This document shows positions 1-11,500 of a stretch of DNA of 64,000 nucleotides, one piece after another. The DNA comes from Polaribacter filamentus. Lineage in GTDB: Bacteria; Bacteroidota; Bacteroidia; Flavobacteriales; Flavobacteriaceae. Position 1 is the first letter of the stretch, and the number at the start of each line of letters is the position of its first letter. The notes under the pieces were generated by a model. It made no database searches and was not told the origin of the DNA. It saw only the letters and a list, made by a program, of their open reading frames with translations. Location of the stretch: assembly GCF_002943715.1 (NCBI RefSeq), contig NZ_MQUA01000013.1, positions 1,853,001 through 1,917,000 of the forward strand, read 5' to 3'. Both the position numbers and the translations under genes were made by a program.

Positions 1-1144
1 ATGCCTTGTAATTCTTGTGTATATTGTGGTAATAATCCATCACTTGGGTAATTAACACTAACATATCTAGTTCGTTGTACCCATTTCCATTCTCCACAAT
101 CTTCATCTGGAGGAAGTCTTTCAGCTGTTTTCTGTTGTACTTCAATTCTTGGAGGATACGCACAAGGAATCCATGTATTTGTCCAATATTTTTGCGCTTC
201 TCTTCTTGTTGTTTTTATTAGTGAACTCCAAATATTTTCACTATCGTCTATCCAGTTTCTCCCTTTTTTCCATTGTGTAGCTCTATAAGTATAAGTTGCA
301 GTTAAACCCCAAAGAAAAGGATTCCAAAAGCCTGCTACACCTGTAACTACTGCTAAAGAAGTATTATATACATAAAAACCATGATACACCCCTCTTCCAG
401 AATTTATAGGTCCTAACAAACTACTATCATTATTATTTAAAGTAGAACCAAACATTCTCCAATGCACAGGGCTTGTTTCTTCTCCCCACATAGAAATTCT
501 AGGTAAAGAAGAATTATAATTGTTAATAGCATTTATTGTTGGACTCCCTACCCTTAAGTCAGCATTTGTAACTGGCGTTCCTTGTAGCGTCTGCACCAAA
601 TCATTATCTATGAATTTTTTACACAGCGTGTTGGTCGCTAAATTAGAAACGATGCCCCAAGGTAAAGAAAATACTTGTGCTAAAGGGCCATCTGCTATTT
701 TATTACAGGCATTTTGTGCTGCGGCAGTTACACTTCCATCTAATAAAGAATTAGAAATAGGCGCACCATAATTAGGAGAAGTAACGGTAATATAGCCACC
801 AAAAACTTTATTACTTGCAGTAGTAGTTCTATCTACATCTCTAATCATTAAACCTCCCATACTATGTCCGATACCTATATTACTAGCATTTTTTGCTCCA
901 TTACCAAAAGAATTCATAGCACTTCTTACCTGATTACCTGCATTATTTATGCCATTATCTGTATTATAAGAAGTTCTTAAACTATTTATTTTTCGTTCAT
1001 TATCAAATATTTCATTATAATTTTCCCAAGAGCTTGCATCTCCATCTAATCCATGCACCCAAGCTACGTTTCTTTGTGCATTAACAGCCAGCACACCAAG
1101 TAACAAAATATTTAATAGTATTGTTTTTTGTAGTATTTTTTCAT
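1..1144 (-). CDS. Secreted alpha/beta hydrolase (lipase/esterase-like), cut by the left edge, start codon out of frame
   Basis: An open frame without stops runs from about 1140 to the left edge, so the C-terminus is missing. The only good ATG (1144-1142) is followed by six A's and runs into a stop after ten codons. Adding one A restores a protein that opens with a textbook signal peptide (MKKILQKTILLNILLLG then ALAVNAQ-like cleavage, about 24 residues). The mature part has an oxyanion-type WVHGLDG (about 29-35) and a nucleophile elbow GHSMGG with the serine near residue 95, which marks the lipase/esterase/PGAP1-like alpha/beta hydrolase fold. It would act in the periplasm or outside the cell on an unknown ester or amide. 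The ATG lies 4 bases after the stop of the lipoprotein gene, so the two are probably translated together. Seen: motifs and frame break. Inferred: lipase-type activity. Confidence 0.72.
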
Positions 1145-1148
1145 CTTT

Positions 1149-2075
1149 TTATAGGTTTAAATTAAATTGCATGTCATCAATTTTAGAATAGCTAATCATA
1201 TCTACCTCATCACCTGAAGGAAGTTGTAGCTTCTGTGTCGTTTTTATGGCATTTAAAGATTTTACTTCTCCCGTATTATAACCAAAAAAAGTGCTTTGTA
1301 GAAGTTGATTATTTTGGTCGTATATTCTAGTACCCACAATTTTATTAAGTGTTTTATCGATTAATAAAACAGATTCTTGGTTCATTGCTTGCTCAATATT
1401 ATTTAAAGGCATCCGTAATGTAACATAATTTTCTCCTTGTTCTATAATTGTAATAGGACTTCCAGAGGAAGATTTTTGAAGAAGAATGTTGTCTTCTAAA
1501 TCCTTAATAAATTCTTCTAAATTTCCTATTAATTGATGACCTTGCATGGATGTAATAACTTCGTTAATTTTTTCAGGCGAAGATTTAGAGCCGATTTCTT
1601 TTATGGTTTTTACAAGTTCGCTATGATTTGGAATCGGAATGTTCTCTGTATTTAATAGTTTTCCACTTACATCATAAAATTTAATGGTGTTTCCTGTAAT
1701 AACCGTTTTTACAATTTTAGGAAAAGGATCCGGCAAAATTTGATGCTGTACATTTGTTTTTTCAGTAAAACTTTTTTCTTCAATGATTATATCCATTTGT
1801 CCATCTTCGAATAACGCCATTGTTATTTCCTGTTTTTCGCTACTTGGATTCAGTAACGCTAAATTCAAACCAGCAATTTTTGTTGAACCAGTATCATAAT
1901 CTCTTGAAGTTGTCATTGTATAAGATACACTTAACAAAGCATCATTATAATTTTCAGTTGTTGGGTTTTTGGTATTGCCATTTTGTGGATTTTTCAAATA
2001 ATCTTCACTACAACTTAGTAATAAGACCGTTGAAAGAAAAAAAAGAATCCATTTTTTGTAAGCTTGTTTTTTCAT
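1149..2075 (-). CDS. Lipoprotein of unknown function, upstream partner of the secreted hydrolase
   Basis: 308 residues. The N-terminus is a lipoprotein signal: basic start, hydrophobic run, then a lipobox LLLSC with the acylated cysteine at residue 22, followed by SED. I do not recognise a family. The mature part is mixed, polar, and without membrane segments, with repeated references to a 'basic beta-sheet' composition rather than a catalytic motif. Its stop is 4 bases before the ATG of the lipase-like gene, so the pair forms a small operon. A lipoprotein made together with a secreted lipase could be a folding partner, an inhibitor or an anchor, but nothing in the sequence proves this. A regulator gene (now frame-broken) is divergent beyond the 468-base gap upstream. 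Confidence 0.72.
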   Translation of the reverse strand: MKKQAYKKWILFFLSTVLLLSCSEDYLKNPQNGNTKNPTTENYNDALLSVSYTMTTSRDYDTGSTKIAGLNLALLNPSSEKQEITMALFEDGQMDIIIEEKSFTEKTNVQHQILPDPFPKIVKTVITGNTIKFYDVSGKLLNTENIPIPNHSELVKTIKEIGSKSSPEKINEVITSMQGHQLIGNLEEFIKDLEDNILLQKSSSGSPITIIEQGENYVTLRMPLNNIEQAMNQESVLLIDKTLNKIVGTRIYDQNNQLLQSTFFGYNTGEVKSLNAIKTTQKLQLPSGDEVDMISYSKIDDMQFNLNL

Positions 2076-2543
2076 AATTTATATTTTTAGTTCACTACAA
2101 ACAAAAACAATAAAAAGAGATACACAACAAAAGCAACTTGACTTTCATAAATAACAGGCTTTAAATTTATAAATATCAAGTAACATAAACAAATTTAAAA
2201 TACTGATATTTAGTTATTTAAAAATAATTTTAATTTTCACCCAAAAAAAATTAAAAACTAAAATTATGAATTTACATTCCCGTTACCAGATAAAAAAGAA
2301 TGTAAATTTTATGGAAATGACAATTTCTATTGAAACCAATAAGAAGTTCTTTCGTAGCTATTTTGGATTAAAAAAATTAGAACATTAAAACAGACTGTTT
2401 TGTGCTTGAGGGTTTTAAAATATTTAAAATGAAACTAATTTTAGAAAAAATCTCTTTTATTGTAAATGGTTGAATTTAAAAAAGTATTTTTAGTAAAAAT
2501 TTAAATTTAGACAAACTTTCCGTCTTTTCCCCAAAAGAAAAAA
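2076..2543. other. 468-base intergenic gap between the divergent lipoprotein and AraC-type genes
   Basis: Very AT-rich, no credible coding frame. It holds a 10-bp perfect inverted repeat (2271-2280 with 2299-2308, core TTTACATTC / GAATGTAAA, 18-base loop) and a short palindrome AAAACAG-A-CTGTTTT at 2387-2401. Either could be an operator for the divergent regulator, but there is no direct evidence. I see nothing else in the gap. Confidence 0.4.
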
Positions 2544-3728
2544 ATGACTGTTAAAGATTTTTTTAACTTGTTTTTAATTATAAGTGCATTTCATGGGTTT
2601 TTATTCTGCTTAGTCTTATTGTTTACAAAAAACGGAAGAAAGAAAAGTATTGTGTATATTAATTTATTGGTGCTTGTAATCTCGTTAAATAATATACAAT
2701 CTTGGTTGTTAGCAAAAAACTTTTTTATTCACTATTTTTTTCTCGATTATATTCATATTCCATGGCATTTTTTAATTGCACCCTTTTTTTATATGTTCTT
2801 AATTAATTATCTGAAAATTAAAAAAAGAAGTGTCAATATTTTAAAATTAACATTGCCCATTTTTTTCTTAATTATTTTTATAAGAATAGGGTTTGTTCTT
2901 TTTTTAGTAATAAAAAAGAGGTTGACGTACTATTTTTATTTGAAAAATATACTTCTATAGAAGAAATAATAAGCCTTATTTTTTCTTTATCAATTTTTGG
3001 ATATTCTTTTTTTATACTGCGTAAAAAAGAAAAATTATTTAACAGAATACTTTCTTATGATAACCTTAAGTGGATTTACACCTTTTTTAAATTAGGTGCA
3101 TTTACGTATGTTTTTTGGATGGTTGCTTTAACTGTGACTATCTCTTTAAATTTTAAAGAATTTATATATTCCTACTACCCATTGCGCGTTTTAACCACTT
3201 TTTTAATTTATTGGATAGGATATCAAGCTGTTATTCAGTTAAGGATTGCAAATGAAAGACAATATATCCGCAAAAAAATAAGTGCAAAAAAATCTTTTGA
3301 CGAAGAAATTTTTTTGATGAAGAAATTTCTAATTTAAAAGTTACTAATAATAATTTGAATATTCCAAAAGATATTATTGATAGTGTTTTAATTGGATTAG
3401 CGTTATTTGAAAAAAAACAACATTATAATTCAAAAAAATAACTTTAAGTTTATTGGCTAAAAGATTAAATACAAACACTAATTACCTCTCTAAAATTATT
3501 AACCAATACAAAAGCACTTCTTTTTCTAACTATCTGAATAATTTAAGAATACATAACATTGTCAATCAACTTAAAATAAACCCTGCTATTCGTAAATTTA
3601 CAATAAAAGCAATAGCACAAGAGGCAGGGTTTAGTAATTCAGATTCTTTTTCTAAAGTTTTTATAAAAGTTAAAGGTGTTAAGCCTTCTCAATATATTAG
3701 GGGTTTAGAGAAAAGTAATACTGTATAA
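2544..3728 (+). pseudogene. AraC-family regulator with membrane N-terminus, broken by three frameshifts
   Basis: The reading frame changes three times, each time consistent with loss of one base in a 7-base homopolymer: T's at 2899-2905, T's at 3309-3315 and A's at 3432-3438. Adding one base at each site joins everything into one protein of roughly 395 residues. Its N-terminal half has about six to seven hydrophobic segments, and its C-terminus is an AraC-type double helix-turn-helix (LAKRLNTNTNYLSKIIN ... AIAQEAGFSNSDSFSKVF). This architecture, membrane sensor plus AraC DNA-binding domain, is common in Flavobacteriaceae. If the gaps are sequencing errors the gene is intact; if real, it is dead. 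It is divergent from the lipoprotein/hydrolase pair and may regulate it. It converges on the DUF3467 gene with 11 bases between stops. Confidence 0.8.
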
Positions 3729-3739
3729 ATTATTTTTTT

Positions 3740-4051
3740 TTAAGCTTGACCAGTAGGTCCAAAATTCATCGGAATTGGTGCTTGCTCATAATCTTTAATT
3801 TCGCCATGGGCTTTTTCAAACTTTCTAACATTATCAGCTAAAGCTTTTGTTAATCTTTTAGCATGTTGTGGTGTTAAAATAATTCTAGATTTTACTTTTG
3901 CCTTTGGCACTCCCGGCATTATATTTATAAAATCTACAATAAATTCTGAAACTGAATGATTAATAATTGCCAAGTTAGAATACGTTCCTTCTGCAACATC
4001 TTGATCTAATTGAATATTTAACTGACCCTCTTTATTTTGATTTTCTTCCAT
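3740..4051 (-). CDS. DUF3467 family protein
   Basis: 103 residues, matching the usual length of the DUF3467 family. Recognisable parts are the N-terminal QLNIQLDQDVAEGTYSNLA segment and the RIILTPQHAKRLTKALADNV segment. The protein is small, soluble and without signal peptide; its molecular function is unknown. In Bacteroidota this gene commonly sits directly after rpoC, as here (115 bases downstream), but a strong hairpin lies between the two, so it may be made at a lower level than rpoC or from its own promoter. The stop is 11 bases from the stop of the convergent AraC-type gene. Confidence 0.85.
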   Translation of the reverse strand: MEENQNKEGQLNIQLDQDVAEGTYSNLAIINHSVSEFIVDFINIMPGVPKAKVKSRIILTPQHAKRLTKALADNVRKFEKAHGEIKDYEQAPIPMNFGPTGQA

Positions 4052-4089
4052 AATTTAAATCATTTAATTGTGTGAATATATAAAAATAA

Positions 4090-4140
4090 AAAAGTTGAAT
4101 TGAATAATGTAATTAAGTTACAGTAAACAATTCAACTTTT
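4090..4140 (-). terminator. Hairpin terminator after rpoC
   Basis: A 13-bp perfect stem (4090-4102 with 4128-4140, AAAAGTTGAATTG / CAATTCAACTTTT) with a 25-base loop lies 26 bases after the rpoC stop on the minus strand. The outer A/T pairs give a U-run on the transcript. It most likely ends or attenuates the long rplK-to-rpoC transcript before DUF3467. Confidence 0.7.
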
Positions 4141-4165
4141 AAAATAGTAATGTTTTAAACGTTTA

Positions 4166-7100
4166 TTAGAAACTCTTTTCTATTTCGTCTTTAGGACCAA
4201 CTAAAATGTGTTCGTAAGCTCTCATACCTGTTCCCGCAGGAATTCTCTTACCAACAATAACATTCTCTTTTAATCCTTCTAAAGTATCTATTTTACCACT
4301 TACAGCTGCCTCGTTTAATACTTTTGTAGTTTCTTGGAAAGAAGCTGCAGAAATAAACGATTTAGTTTGTAGCGATGCTCTTGTAATACCTTGTAAAACT
4401 TGTTCAGCCGTTGCTGGTTTAGCATCTCTTGCAGTAACTAAGTTCTTGTCATTTCTTCTTAGTAAAGAATTTTCATCTCTTAGTTGACGTGCAGAAATAA
4501 TTTGACCTGCTTTTAAGTTTTCAGAATCTCCATCATCTTCAACAACTTTCATTCCGTAGATTGCATCATTTTCTTCGATAAAGTCATTTTTGTGAATTAA
4601 TTGATTTTCTAGGAATAAAGTATCTCCAGAATCAATAATTTTAACTTTACGCATCATTTGACGAACAACAACTTCGAAATGTTTGTCGTTAATTTTTACA
4701 CCTTGTAAACGATATACTTCTTGTATTTCATTTACTAAGTATTCTTGCACTGCGGATGGACCTTTTATTCTTAAAATATCAGAAGGAGTGGTTGCTCCAT
4801 CAGATAAAGGCATACCTGCTTTAATAAAGTCATTTTCTTGAACTAAGATTTGGTTAGAAAGTTTTACTAAATACTTACTAATATCTCCTGTTTTAGATTC
4901 AACAATAATCTCTCTATTTCCACGCTTAATTTTTCCGAAAGACACAACACCGTCAATTTCTGAAACTACAGATGGATTTGAAGGATTACGTGCTTCAAAC
5001 AATTCTGTTACACGAGGCAAACCTCCAGTAATATCGCCTGCTTTACCAGATTTTCTTGGTATTTTTACGATTGTATGACCAGACTCAACTTTATCTCCAT
5101 CACTAACCATTAAGTGAGCCCCTACAGGTAAACTGTATGAACGCAATGCATTACCATCGGTGTCCTCAATAATTAAAGAAGCAATAAGTTTCTTGTTTTT
5201 AGAATCTATCATTACTTTTTCTTGGAAACCTGTTTGCTCATCAATCTCTACAGAGTAGTTTACACCTTGTTCTAAATTGTCAAACTTAACTTTACCTCCA
5301 AATTCAGAAACAATTACACCGTTAAATGGATCCCATTGAACAATTACATCTCCTTTTTTAATAGACTTTCTTTCTTTATCAAAAATTACAGATCCATAAG
5401 GAAGTATGTTTGTACTTAATGTGATATCTGTTTTCTTATCAATAATTTTAATTTCTGCTGTTCTAGAAATTACAATATCAATTTCTTTACCATCATTGTC
5501 TTTACCAACAACAGATCGTAAATCATCAATTACTACTCTACCTTCATGCTTAGCAATTAACTTATTTTCTTGCGATATGTTACCTGCAACCCCACCAACG
5601 TGGAATGTACGTAATGTTAACTGCGTACCAGGTTCTCCAATAGATTGCGCTGCTATTACACCAACTGCTTCTCCAATTTGAACTTTGTTACGAGTTGATA
5701 AACTTTGGCCGTAACATTTTGCACAGATACCTTTCGAAGATTCACAAGTTAATGCAGATCTTACATAAACGGTATCTATTCCTGAAGCGTCAACTTTATC
5801 TGCTAATTTAGAAGATATTGATTGATTTGCTTCTAATAACAATTCATCTGTTAAAGGATCATACACATCGTTGAGAGAAATTCTTCCTTCAATTCTGTCT
5901 GATAAAGATTCTACAATCTCATCATTTTTCTTTAATGGAGAAACTTCTAATCCTCTTAATGTTCCACAATCTTCCTCGTTAATAATAACATCTTGAGAAA
6001 CATCTACTAATCTACGAGTTAAGTAACCAGCATCTGCCGTTTTTAAAGCGGTATCTGCAAGTCCTTTACGTGCACCGTGAGTAGAAATAAAGTATTCAAG
6101 AATTGATAATCCTTCCTTAAAGTTAGAAAGAATCGGATTCTCAATAATTTCTCCACCACCAGCTGTAGATTTTTTAGGTTTTGCCATTAATCCACGCATA
6201 CCTGTTAACTGACGAATTTGTTCTTTAGAACCCCTTGCACCAGAATCAAGCATCATGTATACTGAGTTGAAACCCTGTTGATCTTCACGTAAATTTTTCA
6301 TAGATAATTCAGTTAATCTATTGTTGGTAGAACCCCAAACGTCAATTACCTGATTGTAACGCTCTTTTTGCGTTAACATACCCATGTTATAATTACCTAC
6401 TATTGCCGCTACCTCAATATTAGCAGCTTCAATCATAGATTTCTTTTCTTCAGGAATAATAATATCCCCTAATGAGAATGATAAACCACCTTGGAAGGCA
6501 AATTTATATCCCATATTTTTTATTTGGTCTAAGAAATCTCCTGTTGTTGGAATATCAGTAGCTTTTAAAATTGCACCGATAATTCCACGTAAATTTTTCT
6601 TAGTTAATACTTCATTAATATATCCTGCGGCAGGAGGAACAACTTCGTTAAATAAAACTCTACCAACAGTAGTTTTTATAATTTTACGAACTTGATTTCC
6701 ATCTTCATCAACATCATACGTTCTTACTTTGATACCAGCATTTAAATCAACCATTTCTTCGTTAAAAGCAATCGTTACTTCTTCTGGTGAATAGAAAGTT
6801 AATCCTTCTCCTTTAATAGGTACTTCTGGAGTAGAAATTCTCTCTTTTGTCATATAATATAAACCAAGTACCATATCCTGAGAAGGAACAGTTACTGGCG
6901 CACCATTTGCAGGGTTTAAGATATTATGAGAGCCCAACATTAAAATTTGTGCTTCTAGAATAGCTTCTGGTCCTAATGGTAAGTGAACTGCCATTTGATC
7001 CCCATCAAAATCGGCATTAAAGGCTGTACACACTAATGGGTGCAACTGTATAGCTTTACCTTCAATTAATTTTGGTTGAAATGCCTGAATACCAAGTCTG

Positions 7101-8440
7101 TGTAAAGTAGGTGCTCTGTTTAATAAAACAGGATGTCCTTTAATTACATTTTCTAAAATATCCCAAACAACTGGTTCTTTTCTATCTATTATTTTCTTCG
7201 CAGATTTAACAGTTTTTACAATTCCTCTTTCAATTAATTTTCTAATTACAAAAGGTTTGTAAAGTTCTGCTGCCATCTCTTTTGGAATACCACATTCTGA
7301 TAGCTTTAATTCTGGTCCAACAACAATTACAGAACGTGCTGAATAATCCACACGTTTACCTAATAAATTCTGACGGAAACGTCCTTGTTTACCTTTTAAT
7401 GAATCTGATAAAGATTTTAAAGGTCTGTTAGATTCAGTTTTTACTGCGGATGATTTACGCGTATTGTCAAACAATGAATCTACAGATTCTTGTAACATAC
7501 GTTTTTCATTACGTAAAATAACTTCTGGTGCTTTTATCTCAACTAATCTTTTTAAACGATTGTTTCTGATAATAACTCTTCTATATAAATCATTTAAATC
7601 TGAAGTAGCAAAACGACCTCCATCTAATGGAACTAAAGGACGTAATTCTGGTGGAATTACCGGAACTGCCTTCATAATCATCCACTCTGGCTTGTTTTCT
7701 CTATTTTTTTGAGAATCTCTAAATGCTTCAACAACATTTAAACGTTTTAGAGCTTCAGTTTTACGTTGTTTAGAAGTTTCTGTATTTGCTTTGTGTCTTA
7801 ATTCAAAAGACAACGCATCTAAATCGATACGAGCTAATAAATCAATTAAACACTCTGCTCCCATTTTAGCGATAAACTTATTTGGGTCAACATCATCTAA
7901 ATATTGATTTTCTTGTGGTAAAGTATCCGCAATATCCAAGTATTCTTCTTCTGTTAAGAAATCCATTTTTTTCAATGGCGCTCCTTCAACATTTTTTGCA
8001 ATACCTGGCTGAATTACTACATAGCGTTCGTAGTAAATAATCATATCTAACTTCTTAGATGGCAAACCTAAAAGGTATCCCATTTTGTTAGGTAATGATC
8101 TAAAATACCAAATATGGGCTACAGGAACCACTAAATTAATATGCCCTACTCTATCTCTACGTACTTTCTTTTCAGTTACTTCTACTCCACATCGGTCACA
8201 AACAATACCTTTGTAACGAATTCTTTTGTACTTTCCACAAGCACATTCGTAATCCTTTACAGGACCAAAAATACGCTCACAAAATAAACCATCTCTTTCT
8301 GGTTTGTGCGTACGATAATTTATAGTTTCTGGTTTTAAAACTTCACCTTTAGAAATTTCTAAAATAGCTTCTGGTGATGATAAACCTATTGAGATTTTAT
8401 TAAACTTTTTTACAGTGTATTTCTCTTGATTTCTTGCCAT
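4166..8440 (-). CDS. rpoC: DNA-directed RNA polymerase subunit beta'
   Basis: 1424 residues, normal for Bacteroidota. It forms the catalytic core of RNA polymerase with RpoB. The N-terminal zinc-binding ribbon is visible ([20 protein letters not shown], about 66-86). The absolutely conserved Mg-binding loop NADFDGDQM is near residue 478. The second zinc site ([13 protein letters not shown]) is near residue 900, followed by the trigger-loop region with [16 protein letters not shown]. The C-terminus ends ...[14 protein letters not shown]. It follows rpoB after a 91-base gap that contains a 7-bp-periodic repeat rather than the usual short spacer. It is the last subunit gene of the rplK-rplA-rplJ-rplL-rpoB-rpoC string. 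Confidence 0.99.
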   Translation of the reverse strand: MARNQEKYTVKKFNKISIGLSSPEAILEISKGEVLKPETINYRTHKPERDGLFCERIFGPVKDYECACGKYKRIRYKGIVCDRCGVEVTEKKVRRDRVGHINLVVPVAHIWYFRSLPNKMGYLLGLPSKKLDMIIYYERYVVIQPGIAKNVEGAPLKKMDFLTEEEYLDIADTLPQENQYLDDVDPNKFIAKMGAECLIDLLARIDLDALSFELRHKANTETSKQRKTEALKRLNVVEAFRDSQKNRENKPEWMIMKAVPVIPPELRPLVPLDGGRFATSDLNDLYRRVIIRNNRLKRLVEIKAPEVILRNEKRMLQESVDSLFDNTRKSSAVKTESNRPLKSLSDSLKGKQGRFRQNLLGKRVDYSARSVIVVGPELKLSECGIPKEMAAELYKPFVIRKLIERGIVKTVKSAKKIIDRKEPVVWDILENVIKGHPVLLNRAPTLHRLGIQAFQPKLIEGKAIQLHPLVCTAFNADFDGDQMAVHLPLGPEAILEAQILMLGSHNILNPANGAPVTVPSQDMVLGLYYMTKERISTPEVPIKGEGLTFYSPEEVTIAFNEEMVDLNAGIKVRTYDVDEDGNQVRKIIKTTVGRVLFNEVVPPAAGYINEVLTKKNLRGIIGAILKATDIPTTGDFLDQIKNMGYKFAFQGGLSFSLGDIIIPEEKKSMIEAANIEVAAIVGNYNMGMLTQKERYNQVIDVWGSTNNRLTELSMKNLREDQQGFNSVYMMLDSGARGSKEQIRQLTGMRGLMAKPKKSTAGGGEIIENPILSNFKEGLSILEYFISTHGARKGLADTALKTADAGYLTRRLVDVSQDVIINEEDCGTLRGLEVSPLKKNDEIVESLSDRIEGRISLNDVYDPLTDELLLEANQSISSKLADKVDASGIDTVYVRSALTCESSKGICAKCYGQSLSTRNKVQIGEAVGVIAAQSIGEPGTQLTLRTFHVGGVAGNISQENKLIAKHEGRVVIDDLRSVVGKDNDGKEIDIVISRTAEIKIIDKKTDITLSTNILPYGSVIFDKERKSIKKGDVIVQWDPFNGVIVSEFGGKVKFDNLEQGVNYSVEIDEQTGFQEKVMIDSKNKKLIASLIIEDTDGNALRSYSLPVGAHLMVSDGDKVESGHTIVKIPRKSGKAGDITGGLPRVTELFEARNPSNPSVVSEIDGVVSFGKIKRGNREIIVESKTGDISKYLVKLSNQILVQENDFIKAGMPLSDGATTPSDILRIKGPSAVQEYLVNEIQEVYRLQGVKINDKHFEVVVRQMMRKVKIIDSGDTLFLENQLIHKNDFIEENDAIYGMKVVEDDGDSENLKAGQIISARQLRDENSLLRRNDKNLVTARDAKPATAEQVLQGITRASLQTKSFISAASFQETTKVLNEAAVSGKIDTLEGLKENVIVGKRIPAGTGMRAYEHILVGPKDEIEKSF

Positions 8441-8457
8441 GTCTTTTAATAAGTATT

Positions 8458-8527
8458 CAGTTGGCAGTATACAGCTTTCAGTAGGTTTCGCAAACTGCTA
8501 ATTACTACTGAAAACTGGTTACTGAAA
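8458..8527. repeat. Degenerate heptameric repeat in the rpoB-rpoC gap
   Basis: CAGT (or CAGC) recurs exactly every 7 bases at 8458, 8465, 8472 and 8479. The complementary ACTG then recurs at 8507, 8514 and 8521. The two halves form an inverted repeat with a perfect 9-bp core (TTTCAGTAG 8476-8484 with CTACTGAAA 8505-8513). The sequence fills most of the gap between two genes normally transcribed together and could fold in the mRNA. Confidence 0.6.
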
Positions 8528-8531
8528 AAAT

Positions 8532-11500
8532 TTATTCCTCTAATCTAACGTCTAAACCTAAACCTTTAAGCTCATGCATTAATACGTTAAACGATTCTGG
8601 TAAACCTGGTTCTGGCATAGTTTCGCCTTTAACGATCGCTTCATACGTTTTAGCTCTACCCATTACATCATCAGATTTTACAGTTAAGATTTCTCTTAAT
8701 ATGCTAGATGCACCATATGCTTCTAGTGCCCAAACTTCCATCTCTCCAAAACGCTGACCTCCAAATTGTGCTTTACCACCTAAAGGTTGTTGTGTAATTA
8801 ATGAATATGGTCCTATAGAACGTGCATGCATTTTATCTTCAATCATGTGTCCTAACTTAATCATATAAATGATACCAACTGTTGCTGGTTGATCAAAACG
8901 TTTTCCCGTTCCACCATCATATAAATAAGTATGTCCAAATCTTGGCACACCTGCTTGATCTGTAATTTCATTGATTTGATCTAAAGATGCTCCATCAAAA
9001 ATTGGCGTTGCATATTTAGTACCTAATTTTTGACCTGCCCAACCAAGAACAGTTTCATAAATTTGACCAATGTTCATACGAGAAGGCACCCCTAAAGGAT
9101 TTAACACAATATCTACAGGAGTTCCGTCTTCTAAGAAAGGCATATCTTCTGCTCTTACAATTCTAGCAACAATACCTTTATTTCCATGACGTCCAGCCAT
9201 TTTATCACCTACTTTTAATTTACGTTTTTTAGCGATATAAATTTTAGCCAGTTTCAAGATTCCTGCTGGTAACTCATCACCTACAGAAATAGTGAATTTT
9301 TGACGACGTAAATTACCTTGTAAATCGTTTACCTTGATTTTGTAGTTGTGAACTAATTCACCTACTAAATCATTTAACTCTTTATCCGTTGTCCAAGATC
9401 CTGTTAAGTGAACATAATCGTCTACAGAATTTAACATTTTAAGTGTGTATTTTTTACCTTTTGGTAAAACTTCTTCTCCTAAATCGTTAAATACTCCTTG
9501 AGAAGTTTTCCCACTAATAAGTGTAAACAACTTTTCAATTAACTCATCTTTTAAGTTTTCAAATTTAGACACAAAAGAAGATTCTAAAGTTGCTAACGCC
9601 TCTTTATCTCTTAATCTCTTCGTCTTATCTTTTACAGCTCTCTTGAATAATTTTTTATCAATTACTACACCTCTTAATGATGGAGAAGCTTTTAATGATG
9701 CATCTTTTACATCACCTGCTTTATCACCAAAAATAGCACGTAATAATTTTTCCTCTGGAGTTGGATCAGATTCTCCTTTTGGTGTGATTTTACCAATTAA
9801 GATATCACCAGGATTTACTTCTGCCCCAATTCTAATCATTCCATTTTCATCTAAATCTTTAGTAGCTTCTTCAGAAACGTTAGGAATATCATTAGTAAGT
9901 TCTTCAACTCCTAATTTTGTATCTCTTACGTCTAAAGAATACTCATCAATATGAATAGATGTAAATATATCTTCACGAACTACTTTTTCAGAAATTACAA
10001 TTGCATCCTCAAAGTTATACCCTTTCCAAGGCATAAAGGCAACTTTCATATTTCTTCCTAAAGCTAATTCTCCTTTTTCTGTCGCATACCCTTCACATAA
10101 AACTTGACCTTCAGTTACTCTATCGCCTCTTTCTACAATTGGTTTTAGATTGATTGAAGTTCCTTGATTCGTTTTTCTAAATTTGATTAAGTTATACGTA
10201 ACTTCATCAGATTCAAAACTTACCAATTTTTCTTGTTCAGTTCTGTCGTACTTGATGGTAATTTTATTAGCATCAACATATTCTACAACACCCGCCCTTT
10301 CTGCATTGATTAAGATTCGAGAATCTTTTGCAACTCTGCGTTCTAAACCTGTACCTACAATAGGAGATTCTGGGCGTAATAATGGAACTGCTTGACGCAT
10401 CATGTTAGATCCCATTAATGCACGGTTGGCATCATCATGCTCCAAGAAAGGAATTAAAGATGCCGAAATTGATGCAATTTGATTCGGTGCAACATCCATA
10501 TAATTAATCTCATCTGGATTAACTACAGGGAAATCCCCTTCCTCACGCGCAATAACTCTATCTAAAACAATCGTTCCATCTTCATTTAACTCTAAATTAG
10601 ATTGGGCAATTTTCATACCTTCTTCTTCTTCAGCACTTAAATATATTGGTTCATCTGTTCCAACAACACCATTCTCTACTTTTCTATATGGCGTTTCAAT
10701 AAATCCTAAATTATTCACTTTTGCAAAAACCGCAAGTGAAGAAATTAAACCAATATTTGGTCCCTCAGGAGTTTCGATAGGACATAAACGACCATAATGA
10801 GTATAGTGAACATCACGAACCTCAAAGCCAGCCCTTTCTCTAGATAAACCTCCAGGTCCTAGTGCAGATAATCTACGTTTATGAGTAATCTCTGCTAATG
10901 GATTTGTTTGATCCATAAATTGAGACAATTGGTTTGTTCCAAAAAATGAATTAATTACAGATGACAATGTTTTAGCATTAATTAAATCGATTGGTGTAAA
11001 CACTTCGTTATCACGCACATTCATACGTTCACGAATTGTTCTTGCCATACGAGCTAAACCAACACCAAACTGACCTGCTAATTGCTCACCAACAGTTCTT
11101 ACACGTCTATTCGATAAGTGATCAATATCATCAACCTCAGCTTTTGAATTTATTAACTCAATTAAATATTTAATAATGGTTATAATATCTAATTTTGTTA
11201 ATACTTTTTGATCAATAGGTTCATTTAACTGAAGCTTCGTGTTCATTCTAAAACGACCAACTTCACCTAAATTATAACGTTGTTCAGAGAAGAATAACTT
11301 ATCGATAATACCTCTTGCAGTTTCCTCATCTGGCGGTTCTGCGTTACGTAATTGTCTATAGATATGCTCTACTGCTTCTTTTTCTGAATTTGTAGGATCT
11401 TTTTGTAATGTATTGTGAATAATAGCATAATCTGCCATATGGTTATCTTCTTTGTGAAGTAAAACCGTTTTAGCACCTGCATCTATTATTTCATCTATGT

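Noticed and set aside
520..771. Small plus-strand ORF inside the hydrolase gene
   Set aside because: It lies opposite a minus-strand frame with a signal peptide and GHSMGG motif, and has no motif of its own.
5406..5681. Plus-strand ORF inside rpoC
   Set aside because: Shadow of a long, highly conserved gene; composition reflects the reverse of the rpoC codons.
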